Shown in pieces: positions 1 to 11,247 of a stretch of DNA of 64,000 bases (positions are counted from its first letter, which is position 1; each line of letters starts with the position of its first letter). The DNA comes from Arcuatula senhousia (taxonomy: Eukaryota > Mollusca > Bivalvia > Mytilida > Mytilidae). The stretch is taken from NCBI GenBank assembly GCA_963971305.1, contig OZ020306.1, positions 54,782,686-54,846,685 on the forward strand, in the 5' to 3' direction. The notes below the pieces were generated by a model. The model did not search any database and was not told the origin of the DNA. It worked only from the letters and a program-made list of their open reading frames with translations. Position numbers and translations under genes: made by a program.

Positions 1-549
1 TAGTAATTATCATGTCGTAAATTCTGTGAAGTAGGTTAAAATGATTCCAAAATAATCCAGATCAAATGAGGTCAAGATAGTATTATTGAACTGTCTCGAA
101 GTGAGGTTTTCACATGTTTTCATTTTATAACAGAACACCAGAACTCAAAATTGAAAGTAACAAGCTGGATGTCAGCAAAACTTATCATTTCATTTTGCTG
201 TATATGCATATTTTTATGAACAACCTCTGGTCTAAATAAAAACAATGGAAGATCGAGAACCAAAAGTATCAAAAGTGACATACTCTACGCTATTAAAAAC
301 CCCCAAAGATGTCAAAAACAAACCCAAGTATATCGATCATGTGCATTACCAGGATAGACATCTGGAGTACATTTTTGCTTCTTTAAAACAATTCTAGACT
401 TAAGCCAAAATTTTCAAGGACCTGATGTCGTAGAATTCTAGACTCTTCCAATATTTTTGTATTCCCAAAACTTTAATTTTAAAAAGTAAAAAACAGAGAG
501 ATTTCACTTTGTGCAAGCTTAGGCTTTACATCACTTGCAAAATATTTAA

Positions 550-903
550 GGGAGTACGAAGCTAAGAAATTGAACATTTTCGTGATTCTCTGTCTTTATC
601 CATTTCAATGTGTTAAAAAAATCCAACATGTTTCCTTAAAATTTGTCGAGGATAAGTTAAAGAAGGTCTTTATAAACACCTTTTACAAATTTTAAACAAT
701 TCTAATTACTATATCAATGTTAAAACAGAAGAAAACGTTTCAGTGCATTTCCTATGAAAAGTCTAGAGGAGTTTTATTTCCCGCCATTTTAAAGGTGCAT
801 ATATATTAAAAACTCCTAAATGTTTTCAATTTTTTTTTCATAAAGTCTAGTTATTTTTAGTTATTTAATCTAATTTTTAGTATTTTAAAGAACTCGTACT
901 CCC
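550..903. mobile_element. TTAA-flanked MITE 1
   Basis: The left end reads TTAA then GGGAGTACGA (from 550). The right end reads TCGTACTCCC (to 903) then TTAA. The 354-bp interior is AT-rich and non-coding. Exact TTAA duplication and GG...CC ends are typical of piggyBac- or Kolobok-type non-autonomous elements. Confidence 0.65.
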
Positions 904-1579
904 TTAAATGAACGTTTTGATTCACGAGACTTATTTTCATGAATACGTTCCCTTCCATCATTGTCAGAAAGATAATGTAGCTTAAAAGTCTCCAACAACT
1001 GTTTTATAAACATGAAAAGCAATTGTATATGTTGTTTTGTGTTGTAATCTGTTGTAATACTGGTATCACAAACGCTTGTTTTCAATAAATGCACAGTACA
1101 AAATACATTAAGAATGTTATAATTATTTAGTAAGCTGATATAGCATATTCACTAGTTTTAAGATTCCTCTTTTACACAATTTTGAGCAGTGCAAAACTTT
1201 CAGTTTAAAGGTAATTTTGAAAAAAAAATTAGAAATAATTTAAGATAAATTTTAGGAAAGACTAAATTTTTGTTATCTTAAATGAAAAGCAATATAAAGT
1301 ATCCCAAAGTCTTTAAGATCCGATGGAAAAAATTTCGCAATCTTAATTAGAATCAAATCAATTTATTCAAGCAACCGCGTTGAATTGTTCCACACCCAAA
1401 ATATTAAAATATAAGCACACAAATATTGTTTATAGTTGTTCGTTATAGAACGGTTAAAAATATAAAATTTTAAAACTTTCAATATGAACTTCATTTTTTC
1501 AAACAATAATTTACTGTTCGTGTATATAGATAAGAAAGGCATATCAATCGGGGCTTGATTTAGGGACCACAACTATCCA

Positions 1580-1735
1580 TTATCCCCGTAACTTTTCCAT
1601 CAAATATCCCGTATCTGGATAAAAAATCCAATATCCTTTATCCCTGTAAATAAAATGGATTAAGGCATTCCACTGTTCAATATTCCCGTATCCCATGAAT
1701 AAAATATAAAAATATCCCGTTTTACAATATACCCT
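1580..1735. repeat. Short degenerate TATCCCGTA-like repeats
   Basis: Variants of TATCCCGTA and TATCCCTGTA recur through this AT-rich stretch just upstream of the copy 1 promoter. No coding potential is seen. The flanking bases 904-1579 hold only AT-rich non-coding DNA. Confidence 0.4.
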
Positions 1736-1815
1736 AAACAAGCCTCATTAATGTGTTGTCCATGATCGTGATAACACCAAATGTCAAGTTTCCAAGAAAT
1801 ATGAACTGACCAGAC

Positions 1816-1823
1816 TATATAAA
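1816..1823 (+). promoter_or_regulatory. TATA box of Cvsi-like copy 1
   Basis: TATATAAA lies 61 bp upstream of the ATG at 1877, the same distance as in the other copies. Unlike copies 2-4, no CGTGCC/GGCACG-type dyad is seen just upstream. Confidence 0.7.
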
Positions 1824-1876
1824 GGATTCTTACATGAGTTTGTTTACAAGGTTAGTTATAACTGATAAACATAGCC

Positions 1877-4800
1877 ATGAAGGTTCTGATCGTATGTATT
1901 GCCCTCTTTGTTGGTAAGTTGTTTAACTCTATACTTAATACTGGAAATGTCGGTCAAGAATTTCTGTTTCACATGGAAATATCACGTTTCGTGCCTATTT
2001 CTGAAGTTAGTCTGCACGAAATTTGGATAGATTAGAATATTAAAAGCCAATCTCAGAAAATTTGAGACAAGGTTAGCTCTAACTGATAAACATAGCCATG
2101 AAGGTTCTGATCGTCTGTGTTGCCCTCTTCGTTGATAAGTTGGTGTCTCAATATCGAACATTAATTATAAATAATGCAAACGTGTCATTTGTAAAATCTG
2201 AAATTACATTTCATTTTAACTCTGTTAAACATAGTCAGAATGAAATGTTTCACTCTTAGTATTTCTGATAAGTCTTTAAGAGGGATTTTCAGTATATAAA
2301 TACAAATGACAAAAAAGTTCCAGACAACAAACTTTGCTACGCCTGACGCGCGTTTCGTCTATTCAAGACTCATCAGAGGCGCTCTACCAAAAATATTGAA
2401 AATGCCAAACACTATATGAATATGAAGAGCATAAAACAATAAAACCAAAAATACCAAACTGGGGAACCAAATTATTACTAAGATAATCAACCTATGTCTG
2501 GGGTAGGAAGAACCTTAGGGTTTAGACAATTTTGAAATTTAGACGGATAATCTAAAGCTTTGATGTATTCTCCAACTCAAAAGTGTTGGTGCCGGAGCGG
2601 GCTTACATCGGGGAATTAGATCAGTTTTTGTTTTATCATTCATACCGAAATGTAGTAAATTTAACTTAGAATACATGTAAATATTTATTTCCAAATTTGC
2701 GTTAGACTTAGTCAATTTTGCTCGAATTGGCAGAGAAAGATTAATTATTTTATTTCTTATATTACCTGCGCAACAAATCTGTCATCTAAAAATTACCATT
2801 AATCGGTATCTCCGAATTTTGATATGGTTTAAAAATGAATTATTTAACTCACAAATACACAATACGATCCGTTTTTTTCTTCTTCGTTGAACAGCTGCAA
2901 TACTGTCATCATCATGAAGTTATTTTCAGGATCTAAAAATCAAATACAGTGCGGTGTTCGAGCTTATGAATATGATTTTTTCTAAAGCTTAAAAAACTAA
3001 AAATGATCATTGTTTAATTATTATTTTTGAATTAATTTGTTACACTGACTCTTTTTTCCACGGATTGTCTATTAGTCTTGCTAGCCTCCAGCTATTTAAA
3101 ACGCAGTACATTTTTGTATTTAAGCTTAAAGTATTTGACGTGAACCAATGGACGGTAGCTTCTCGCCTATCTTTTTGTGATGGTTGTTTCTTAACTAATA
3201 ATTAATATTTAAATTTTCCTTTAGTTGTGTGTGATATTTATATAGAGCTTTAATTTGTGTATTTAAAGCTATGGTTTTGCCATATCTAGATTTTATCATG
3301 TTTGAGTATCAAAACTTAAGTTTCAATGATAACTACATATTTGTTGATAAAATTTCCAATTGATATAAACCGTAAAACATTATTCAGCATCTATGACGTT
3401 CATTCTAAATTTTGCAGTTGTTATGAGTGAGAGATGTGACAGAGACAGTGAATGTCGAATTACAACATGCAGCGATAACTCCTACTCAGTCAGATGTATC
3501 CGTGACGAATGCACATGCGTAACCGCCACCGGAAACAGTAAGTTCTGTTTACAAAAAGGGTGGTGGGAATGATAAAAACAAAAAATAAAAAAAGTCATGC
3601 TATAGTCACGTCTTATTAAACATGGAATAGCTGTAAACGAGGTGTGAATTGAGTATTGATGGAAAATAGAAGATAATGCGATGTGGAATAAGTGTACACA
3701 AGACATCCCACATAAACAATCGGCAACTTGAAAAGACCACAATGAAAAAAGCGAACTGCCTTAAACAAGACCAGTAGATGCTTGTTCGTTGATTTTCTAA
3801 CGGCCCAAGGTCAAATGAAATGCATACATTTCGAATCAAGTCTTGAAAAAGTACAAGGAAGCTTCCATGAATCCGCAATTTTTACATCCACAATGGGAAA
3901 CAGTCGGTAGTTCTTCAAGTGACTCGATCAGTGGTTTCTGTCCGTTTTCCTGGTGTTGGTTTTTTGAATTTAGAAAACAGAAATAATCTTTGATCATCTC
4001 AAGTTTAAATCTTGAACTTAAGGTTAGTGAGGACACCTGTCATGTGACCAAAAACAGCTAAAAATGCAAAAACCAAGTGCAAATGTCACAAATACCTTGA
4101 AACTTGCGTTAAATAGTTTCATTGAATGAAACTTAATCAAAATAAATTAATTTTAATTCAAATAAAACAACCATTCCTACATAAATAAATTTTTTAGATA
4201 AAACAAGGGAGATATTCCACATGAAAAATGACCAAAAAATTACAAAGATTTGTATTGTAGACAGAAAAGTAAGTTGGTGACCCCAGTTTTTATTGTTGCA
4301 TTTCAAAATATATTGTATTTCATTGATTTGTATCAAATAGAAATAAAATTTAAATTCGTGGATTTTTTCTGCGACAAGTTTTTATGCTAAATTTTGGCCT
4401 TTCCAATATACTCTATAGTAATTTGGGAAATCTTTGAGCCAAAATTTTTGGAAAACATCCTGGAAATGGGGTCCAATATTTTTACAAAAGATAATGTATA
4501 TACCTAATACTAATATATAGAAAAATTGGCCATATTAAATTCGCAATTATTTTTGGGGTCAGGTGTCCTCATTAACCTTAATTATCATAATTGTTCTTAT
4601 GGCCATAAAAGTGTTTTGCTTCTACATATGATTATCGAAGTATTTCTGAGTAACCTTTGTAACATAATCTGGACAGCATTCGAAATAAGGTCATAAAATA
4701 TGATAATTGAAAAATATAATCTCTAACTAAAGAACTATTTATTTTTTGTTCATATTTCCTGTGAACAATTAAGCTTTTATGCAAAAATTCCTCATTACTT

Positions 4801-4905
4801 ACGCATATATTTTTAGGATGCACCATGCAATCAGACTGCCACCAACACTGTGACCGTGGAAACCCTCATTGTATTGACGGAGAGTGCCACTGCACCAGAT
4901 TCTAA
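1877..4905 (+). CDS. Cvsi-like secreted 12-cysteine protease inhibitor, copy 1 (three exons)
   Basis: Exons are 1877-1913, 3418-3537 and 4817-4905. All introns are GT-AG and phase 1, and the joined frame encodes 81 residues. Residues 1-16 (MKVLIVCIALFVVVMS) form a signal peptide split across exons 1 and 2. The mature 65 residues start ERC and carry 12 cysteines in two related six-Cys units: exon 2 ends DECTC and exon 3 ends GECHCTRF. Size, cysteine count and secretion match the bivalve Cvsi family, whose founding member from oyster is a slow tight-binding subtilisin inhibitor. By family, the product is probably a haemolymph or mucosal inhibitor of microbial serine proteases; the target is inferred. 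The start is chosen because all gene copies share it about 60 bp after a TATA box. Intron 2 (1279 nt) holds a TTAA-flanked MITE. A Cys-rich antimicrobial peptide is the main alternative. Confidence 0.85.
1990..2138 (+). pseudogene. Duplicated promoter plus exon 1 of the Cvsi-like gene, dead splice donor
   Basis: Inside intron 1 of copy 1 there is a second promoter and first exon. The dyad half-sites CGTGCC (1990-1995) and TGCACG (2013-2018) are followed by a degraded TATA (ATATTAAAA near 2037). The leader matches the other copies and an ATG lies at 2098. It encodes MKVLIVCVALFV like the true copies. At the position where they read TTG|GTAAGT this copy reads TTG|ATAAGT, a G-to-A change at donor position +1. 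Translation would run on into the intron. It appears to be a relic of a partial or unequal duplication. If used, it would need a cryptic donor downstream. Confidence 0.8.
2318..2472 (+). repeat. Dispersed repeat with GCGCGTTTCGTCTATTCAAG core
   Basis: The block around 2346-2380 (GCGCGTTTCGTCTATTCAAG, then ACTCATCAGAGG) recurs in reverse orientation at about 57645-57745 and in a decayed form at about 20762-20825. It lies in intron 1 of Cvsi-like copy 1 and has no ORF. It is probably a short interspersed element of unknown class. Confidence 0.5.
4022..4577. mobile_element. TTAA-flanked MITE 2
   Basis: The terminal inverted repeats are GGTTAGTGAGGACACCTG on the left and CAGGTGTCCTCATTAACC on the right, with one mismatch. 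TTAA lies immediately outside each end (4018-4021, 4578-4581). The 556-bp non-coding interior shares phrases with the element at 11248-11795. It sits in intron 2 of Cvsi-like copy 1. Confidence 0.7.
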
Positions 4906-4928
4906 ACATCGATCAACCTTTACATACA

Positions 4929-4934
4929 AATAAA
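4929..4934 (+). promoter_or_regulatory. Polyadenylation signal of copy 1
   Basis: AATAAA lies 24 bp after the stop codon. The spacing and context are almost the same in copies 2 and 3. Confidence 0.75.
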
Positions 4935-5539
4935 GAACTGCTATGTTTATGCGTGTTTTCCTTCTCAAATACCTTTGTTCTTACCTTTAGATTTTTACAG
5001 AAGGAGCATTTTTAAAATGCTTTTTACGAAGCAATTAACAGATGAAAGACAGAGAATAATTTTAATGAGCTGTATAGAATCATAGGTTCTTTGAAAAGAC
5101 GGTGCGCTCCACTCGCCAAAACAACTAAAAAACAAACTATATTACGTGCGAAAGACAGGTTCCAGCTTCCCAAGAACACATTTAAGTACCTATTTCTGTT
5201 CATATTGCGTATTCAAGAGACTCGACATATTTAAATTGTTAGATTTTTGGGGAGTTGCATTTTCATGAAAATATAGCATAATGCAGTTACTTTTTTTACA
5301 TTCGTAAAGTAATCTTATTGGAACTTGATTTGTCAGATTGAGATGTGTTGACATGAACGAATCTCATCCGAAAATGTCAATTTACAGCAAAAATTCTAAC
5401 ATTCAGTAAATATGGAATTCCCAATTGTAAAACTGGTAAGATCTTGATCACTGACACACAAATTAAAAGCAATTTAACAAATCGATCATATAACATTACA
5501 ACTGTAACAGTTGGAATAATTCAAATTGCACATCTTCAA
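4935..5539. other. Non-coding interval downstream of copy 1
   Basis: No gene is seen. Around 5095-5200 lies half of the hairpin-type repeat found complete at 10062-10231, recognisable by its ACTCGCC and CCAAGAACACATTTAAGTAC phrases. Confidence 0.5.
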
Positions 5540-7240
5540 ATTAAGATTACGGACTAGAATGCACTCTCTGTAGATTGATCTATGTTGGTGACACAAAAGG
5601 AAGACTCAATGCTCGTATGTGTGGCCATAGGTCAGGTGTCAACAACGATAATTTTCCTTTTTTCTACCAACATTTCAACCAATCTGACCATTCGATTTTG
5701 TCCTTGAGAGTTCGAATTCTAGAGAAAATTTACCATACAACGAACAAATTCCCATTTGAGTACACCTTTCCGTAGAGAACGAGAAGAGTTCTGGATAAGA
5801 CGACTGGGAACCACACTATCTTATGGGTGCAACGACAACATCGGAAGTATAGGCAATTTGTCTAGCCCTACATACATGATGTGAATGTGATGAATCTCTT
5901 TGAAATAACAGAAAGACGGAAACACAGTCTCGGTCATCGTAAATACAATGCACCAAAGTTCTGCGATGTAACAATTAATGAATTGCTACCGTTTGTCCAA
6001 AAAACACTAGGGATTCATCGTTTTCGCACAAAATTGTATTCTATAGCCCTTTCGAAACTTAATAACATGTAAAAACAATGTCTTCAAAATCAAGTCACTG
6101 ACCCAAATTCCAACCTTTACCGATTGACAGCTATTGTTCTTGATATCGGTTTCAAGCGCCTAGTATTCAAACATGTCGGTGTTCCACATGAAAATACTAA
6201 AGACAACCGTTCCTTTTCTCTCACTTCCCTTTTTAAACGAGATGTTTGGATGCCATTAATTTAGGAAATATTCTACATAATAAATCTGTTACGGCACATA
6301 TTCCTCCCTATTTCAAAGACAAAAGTATTCCAATCATCTCTTTTACCTATACTTCCACTGTTGCACCTAAGGTTTTCAATTTTCAAGTTGAAGACTATGC
6401 CAGGAAATGGGCAAAGAAAGAAAAGGAGAAAGAAAATGACGTTTTGTCGGAGGGTGTTAAAGCTGTGAGGTCATTGATTTTGAAAAGAATCAATTCTTTG
6501 AAGGGCTAAATGAGCACTTTTAACAACGCTAATGTTGCAGTGAAACTGTCCACCTTGTACATGGCAAATATGTTGTTGGACCTGCAGACAAAGCACCAAA
6601 TAACATCATTTTTGTGTGTAAGACACACTATATTGACTGCTTGACAGCTGACCTAGGGGTTGTTTGTACCAGCAATAGCACCACATACACAGCTACAACA
6701 CTGTCTCAGGAGGAAATTATTGACAATCACAAATCTGTCATTTCCTCCTTCGGACTCATTGTTGGTACTGACAATGATGACATTCCATCCCTATATTGGA
6801 TTTCTAAATTACATAAAAATCCATACAAACAGCGCTTCATTGCAGGGTCATCAAAATATATACTTACCACTAAACCTCTTTCAGTTCTGTTGACTTCAAT
6901 ACTAATGGCAATAAAATCCGGCATCCAGAAATATTACGATTGTTGTTATTCTAGAAATTGTGTCGATCAAATGAGGATCCTGAAGAATTCGAAACAACTG
7001 TTTACACTTCAAAAAGAATGGAAAACGCAGGTATAAATATTTGGTAGTCGATTACAGGAAGACTTACTTTGTCATCAATGAATCTAAGAAAAAGAACAAA
7101 TATACAGAAGACCAAATAGTCGACATGCTCGACCTTCTCATCGACAACATATTTGTTCAGTTTGATGGACGTGTTTTGCAGCAATCAATAGGGATTCTAA
7201 TGGGCACTAATAATGAGATGTGGAATAAGGGTACGCGACA
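5540..7240 (+). pseudogene. Penelope-like retroelement with N-terminal GIY-YIG domain, decayed
   Basis: From 5550 a GIY-YIG nuclease reads ECTLC, LIYVGDTKGRLNARMCGHRSG, and, after a frameshift near 5770, RREREEFWIRRLGT. A linker follows (5880-6509, including DAINLGNILHNKS and VEDYARKWAKKE). Next come reverse-transcriptase blocks (6600-7030: SLYWISKLHKNPYKQRFIAG; 7041-7215: YRKTYFVINESKK, GILMGTN). The nuclease lies before the polymerase, the permuted order known for Naiad-type Penelope-like elements. CTLC followed by GHRSG and QHF could form the CCHH zinc site reported for that clade; this is recalled, not checked. The copy is broken by several frameshifts and stops and truncated before the catalytic YIDD block. 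Confidence 0.75.
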
Positions 7241-7329
7241 CAACTCACATAAATAGCGGCAATTAGAAAAACTACAATCGACAACCGCCATTTTCATCTT
7301 GTTATTGATTTATTTATGTTCCAGACCGT

Positions 7330-7425
7330 ATGCGTATTCAGACCGTACGAGTACGGTCCGGACAGTACGAGTATATTTTCAAAATACCTGTACGGACGGG
7401 GACCGTACGCGTACGGTGTGACTTA
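7330..7425. repeat. GTACGRGTACGGTCC-type degenerate repeats
   Basis: Several GTACG/CGTAC-rich near-palindromic units occur here, such as ACCGTACGAGTACGGTCC. Related units lie at about 9898-9945. Together they bracket the block containing the direct repeats and the tandem-core element. Confidence 0.45.
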
Positions 7426-7565
7426 TATTTTTTAGATCAATATTCAATAAAACATATCGATCCTGTATTAATTTTATTATATTTTACTAGTATATTTTTT
7501 ACAGAGTTCACGCAATATTTAAAATCAATTTAGTGTTGTGAAATAGAAGTGAGTACTTATATACG

Positions 7566-8350
7566 TCAGTTGTAACAACTAAATAAAGGTAATAACAAAA
7601 CTACCGAACTTGAATGATCAATCTCATAGTCCAGAGAAAATGACAAAAACGAATCAGTCATACCGGAGAACTGGTGGATCGCAATGGTCCTGACTTGGTA
7701 CAGGCATTTCAAACGAAATGGTGGGTTAAACCAGGTTTTATGGCGCCAAACCTCCCTCTTCCATTGCGATCTTAGGATCCGGTAATGACCATAGAACACA
7801 ACATAGTTGTGAGACACAATAGGGATATTGAGGTGATCATCTCAGTACAGCAGACCAGTCAAACACTAATTAAAACAATTAACTATCATATCTTTTAACT
7901 CAATTTTGAACTTTTCTACTAGTGGCTGATAACGAAGAAAGAATTTTTTTAGTTATCGTATGAGACGTATTTTCTTATAGCCTTGCTTCAAAAGTCGGTC
8001 ACGAAGAAACCGGTGTCTGATCAAAAAATCTGTGAAATGTGTGCAAGCTCTGGCATATCGGATACGTTGAGAAATATAAACACCGTATGCAGGAGAAGTA
8101 GGTATGTTGCTCTGTAGATTAGGAAAATTAATAATTTGAAAATTAAAATCGTCTCGTTTATCGTAAATTTTTGTACTGAGATGACCACCTGGGTCAAATT
8201 CGAGGTGCAAATCCAAGAAAGACGTGAAGCAATTAGATTCGGTGGTCTCTTTAATCTCCAATTCCGGAGGATATATTGAAGGAATCCAACTACCAAATGA
8301 AGTGTTATTGACAGAAAAAACTTTAGTCGACAGACCTTCCAATCATTTGT
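7566..8350 (-). pseudogene. Penelope-like element, 3' part (family B), minus strand
   Basis: On the minus strand 8342-7953 encodes the C-terminal thumb region of a Penelope-like reverse transcriptase: SFLDLHLEFDPGGHLSTKIY, then DKRDDFNFQIINFPNLQSNI, AYGVYIS and a terminal LLKQGYKKIR. The following 7950-7566 is the element's non-coding 3' tail. The same tail recurs at 19258-19675 and, in shorter forms, near 38100, 45740 and 52166. It is strongly 5'-truncated, as expected for target-primed insertion. The opening residues 1-25 of the ORF may be out of frame with the parent element. Confidence 0.75.
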
Positions 8351-8408
8351 TTACCCGTGAGATGACAAAGAGACGGGCTTGGGGATGCTGATTAAGCAAA
8401 GATTTTGG

Positions 8409-8498
8409 CAATATGTTTAAGCAATTCGTCCGTCAGTTTCCCCACATATTTACCTACTTTTTAGCAAAAAAAGTTCATAGAGCTCTTATTTTTTTATA
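8409..8498 (+). repeat. ~90-bp direct repeat, left copy
   Basis: The block from ATGTTTAAGCAATTCGTCCG to GAGCTCTTATTTTTTTAT is repeated almost exactly at 9953-10041. The two copies flank the tandem-core element at 8825-9722. Confidence 0.75.
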
Positions 8499-8824
8499 TT
8501 ATGTGTAGCCGATTTTACTTTCTGCAGATATAAGTTATGTGTATTGTCGTCATCCTCAAATTTTACTTTACTGAATATAATTTTAGAATGATTTTTTAAT
8601 CATCATCACGAAGTCTGACATTTTTGTGGACCCTATATACCAGTGAAATCCAACAACAAAGCAGAGAATTAAAAACTAATAAATTTTACCAAATGAATAT
8701 TAAACATCATATTTCAAATTCTCTCACCTACCGCCTTTCTATTATAGCTATTTACAAATTATGACTTTTGTTTTATTTTGTTCGTCTTATTATTTTAAGT
8801 TTGCTTTCCTCTTTTCGTTTTTTT

Positions 8825-9722
8825 TTCTCGCCTGCGAAGCAGAGCGGGACATAGGTGTTACTTTACCGGCGGCGGCGACGGCGACGGCGGCGTTAACTTT
8901 TTGAAAAAGTTTTATGAGCACCTCCATATCTCAAGAACTATAAGTCCTAGGTTAATGAAACTTGGTATGCATATGCCCCAGTAGTAGCTCAGCACAGTTG
9001 CATCCCCATCTTTTGACCTTGACCTTGATTTTCCGGTTGAGTGACTTTGACAATTTTCAATACATATAATAGCAATGGAAAAGTTTTGCGAGCACCTTCA
9101 TATCCCAAAAACTATAGGTCCAAGGTTGATGAAACTTGGTATGCATATGCCCCAGTAGTAGCTTAGCACAGTTGCACCCCCATCTTTTGACCTTGACTTT
9201 GATTTTCCGGTTGAGTGACTTTGACAATTTTCAATACATACATGTATAATAGCAATGGAAAAGTTTTGCGAGCACCTCCATATCTCAAGAACTATGGGTC
9301 CTAGGTTGATAAAACTTGGTATGCATATGCCCCAGTAGTAGCTTAGCACAGTTTCATCCCCATCTTTTGACCTTGACCTTGATTTTCCGGTTGAGTGACT
9401 TTGACAATTTTCAATACATATAATAGCAATGGAAAAGTTTTGCGAGCACCTCCATATCTCAAGAACTACAGGTCCTAGGTTGATAAAACTTGGTATGCAT
9501 ATGCCCCAGTAGTAGCTTAGCACAGTTGCATCCCCGTCTTTTGACCTTGACCTTGGTTTTCCGGTTGAGTGACTTTGATTATTTTTATTGCATATATTTG
9601 CAATGTTTGAGTTCTATAAACATCTTTTGATCTCAGAAACTGAAAATCCACATAAATTCAAAATATAGTGGAAGTAAGAAAGAATAGTTGTTTATGATGG
9701 TGCCGGCAGGCGAGACATACTT
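8825..9722. mobile_element. Tandem-core element with ~175-bp units (Helitron-derived type)
   Basis: The left end is TCTCGCCTGCGAAGCAGAGCG, followed by a short GGCGGCGACGGCGACGGCGG tract. Then come four units starting near 8904, 9079, 9259 and 9433, each with AAAAGTTTTGCGAGCACC...CTTGACCTTGATTTTCCGG. The right end is CGGCAGGCGAGACATAC. A tandem core, short GC-rich ends and no ORF are typical of the pearl/CvA-type Helitron-associated elements of bivalves. A 141-codon minus-strand frame across the units is only an effect of the repetition. Confidence 0.6.
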
Positions 9723-9952
9723 TAGTGTTAACTCTTGTTTTTAGTTTCCCTATTTTTTCCGTAGGAATCTGGGAGTTGGTGATAACACTTTTTAGGTTTA
9801 AAATGAAATATTATTTCCTAATATTATTTGAATAAATGCAAATTTAGAGAAACACCTATATGGTCTGAATACTTGTATGATTCAGCTTGTTTTAGACCTT
9901 ACGGGTATACTTGTAAGGTCGGACCGTACGTATACAGTCGGACCGTATAGTT

Positions 9953-10041
9953 ATGTTTAAGCAATTCGTCCGTCAATTTCCCCACATATTTACCTACTTT
10001 TTAGCAAAAAAAAAGTTCATAGAGCTCTTATTTTTTTATTA
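9953..10041 (+). repeat. ~90-bp direct repeat, right copy
   Basis: Near-identical to 8409-8498, about 1.54 kb upstream. It differs by a few substitutions and a slightly longer A-run. Confidence 0.75.
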
Positions 10042-10061
10042 CCTGTACGGCCTGGAAGATT

Positions 10062-10231
10062 TATAGGTTCGTACATAAGTTCTTGGAAATGACCGGCTGA
10101 TCTTTCACGAGTGATAGAATTTTTCAGTCTTTTTGCGAGTGGAGCGCAGCGGAACGAGTCAAAAGACCCAAAAAATTCTATCACGAGTGAAAGACCATTG
10201 TCGGTTTTCCAAGAACGCGTGTAAGTACCTA
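10062..10231. mobile_element. Hairpin MITE, ~170 bp
   Basis: Two long arms face each other: TTGGAAATGACCGG...CTTTCACGAGTGATAGAATT on the left and AATTCTATCACGAGTGAAAG...CCGGTTTTCCAAG-like sequence on the right, around a GCGAGTGGAGCGCAGCGGAA loop. There is no coding capacity. A half-copy lies near 5095-5200. Confidence 0.65.
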
Positions 10232-10429
10232 TTTCTTCCGTAAAAATGATTTTTTTTATATTCTGAAACCTAAGGTGACTTCATTCTAAAAACCGAAAGT
10301 TTAAAATAACATTGCATTTCATTGGTCGACATCATCGATCAATATCAGTACCGACGGTTATTATTTGTTAATTGACCAGTGTGAGATCGCTGCACGTGCT
10401 CGCATCTCAACCTGGTCATCTCACACTGA

Positions 10430-10905
10430 AAAGAGTCATTTACGGAAGAATTACATTATACACTTCAATTCAAAAGACACAATTGAAATCCTGTGTGATA
10501 CAGTTGATTAAAGGTAGTTTTATTTTTCGAAAAGAACGGAAAGGACAGGTGCAAAGTCTGTAAGTCGATTAGATATTCTAAATAATAGATATGTTCATTT
10601 GGATTAATGACACCATAACTGTAGCTTGCATTGATGGACTTAGTTTTTTAAACACTAAATGGGTACGAATGTACGAAATGTGCAGAACTTCTTGCCGATG
10701 TTTCTTCATTAATACGAAATGGATTTTTACAATCACAAAAAAGGATTGCAGGCTTTCTCTACCAGGTATTATTCAATCTCCATTTTCAGTATATGTATGA
10801 GGTCCTTTCACTAACAATTCTTGATTTTGTGACTTGATTTAGAGGTCTACCTTATAGTTGGATGTATATCTCGAAAACAACACAAATGAACAATGACGAA
10901 CATGG
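10430..10905 (+). pseudogene. Heavily decayed Penelope-like RT fragment
   Basis: The translation at 10444-10563 (LYTSIQKTQLKS...IQLIKGSFI) matches the TLYTSIPHSQLKS...LAQLIKRSFI block of the better copy at 12905-15112. Further on, 10670-10720 resembles the GTNCAPLLAD block and 10800-10830 the DDVLSL block. Frames shift repeatedly. Confidence 0.6.
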
Positions 10906-11247
10906 TGACACATAATAAAAAAACGTTTGACCACCGTTCAAATCCAGCACCGAGGCTATCAAACATGTGCAATACAAGGAGATAAACATTTTAATTTCTA
11001 AAAAATTGATCCCAAAGCCTTTCATTCGTCGCTATGCTAAAAGACCTAAAATATATTTTAAAGTTGTGTCGATTTAGTAAGTTATTTGCAAATACCTCTT
11101 TTGAGTATAAAAAAATAAATAATCATTGAGAGTATTAAACACCTAAATAAAATTTACAATGGCCCGCTATACTCTCAAATTTCTATTAATGGCATATTGA
11201 TACCCCAAAATAAAAGAATGATTTTATAATCACTAATTTGCACTTAA

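Noticed and set aside
3482..4036. Several minus-strand ORFs overlapping exon 2 and intron 2 of copy 1
   Set aside because: They are antisense to a well-supported exon or lie in repeat DNA and show no domain.
9098..9523. 141-codon minus-strand ORF with an internally repeated protein
   Set aside because: It is produced by reading the ~175-bp tandem units; the protein repeats because the DNA does, and no start, splice or domain evidence supports a gene.
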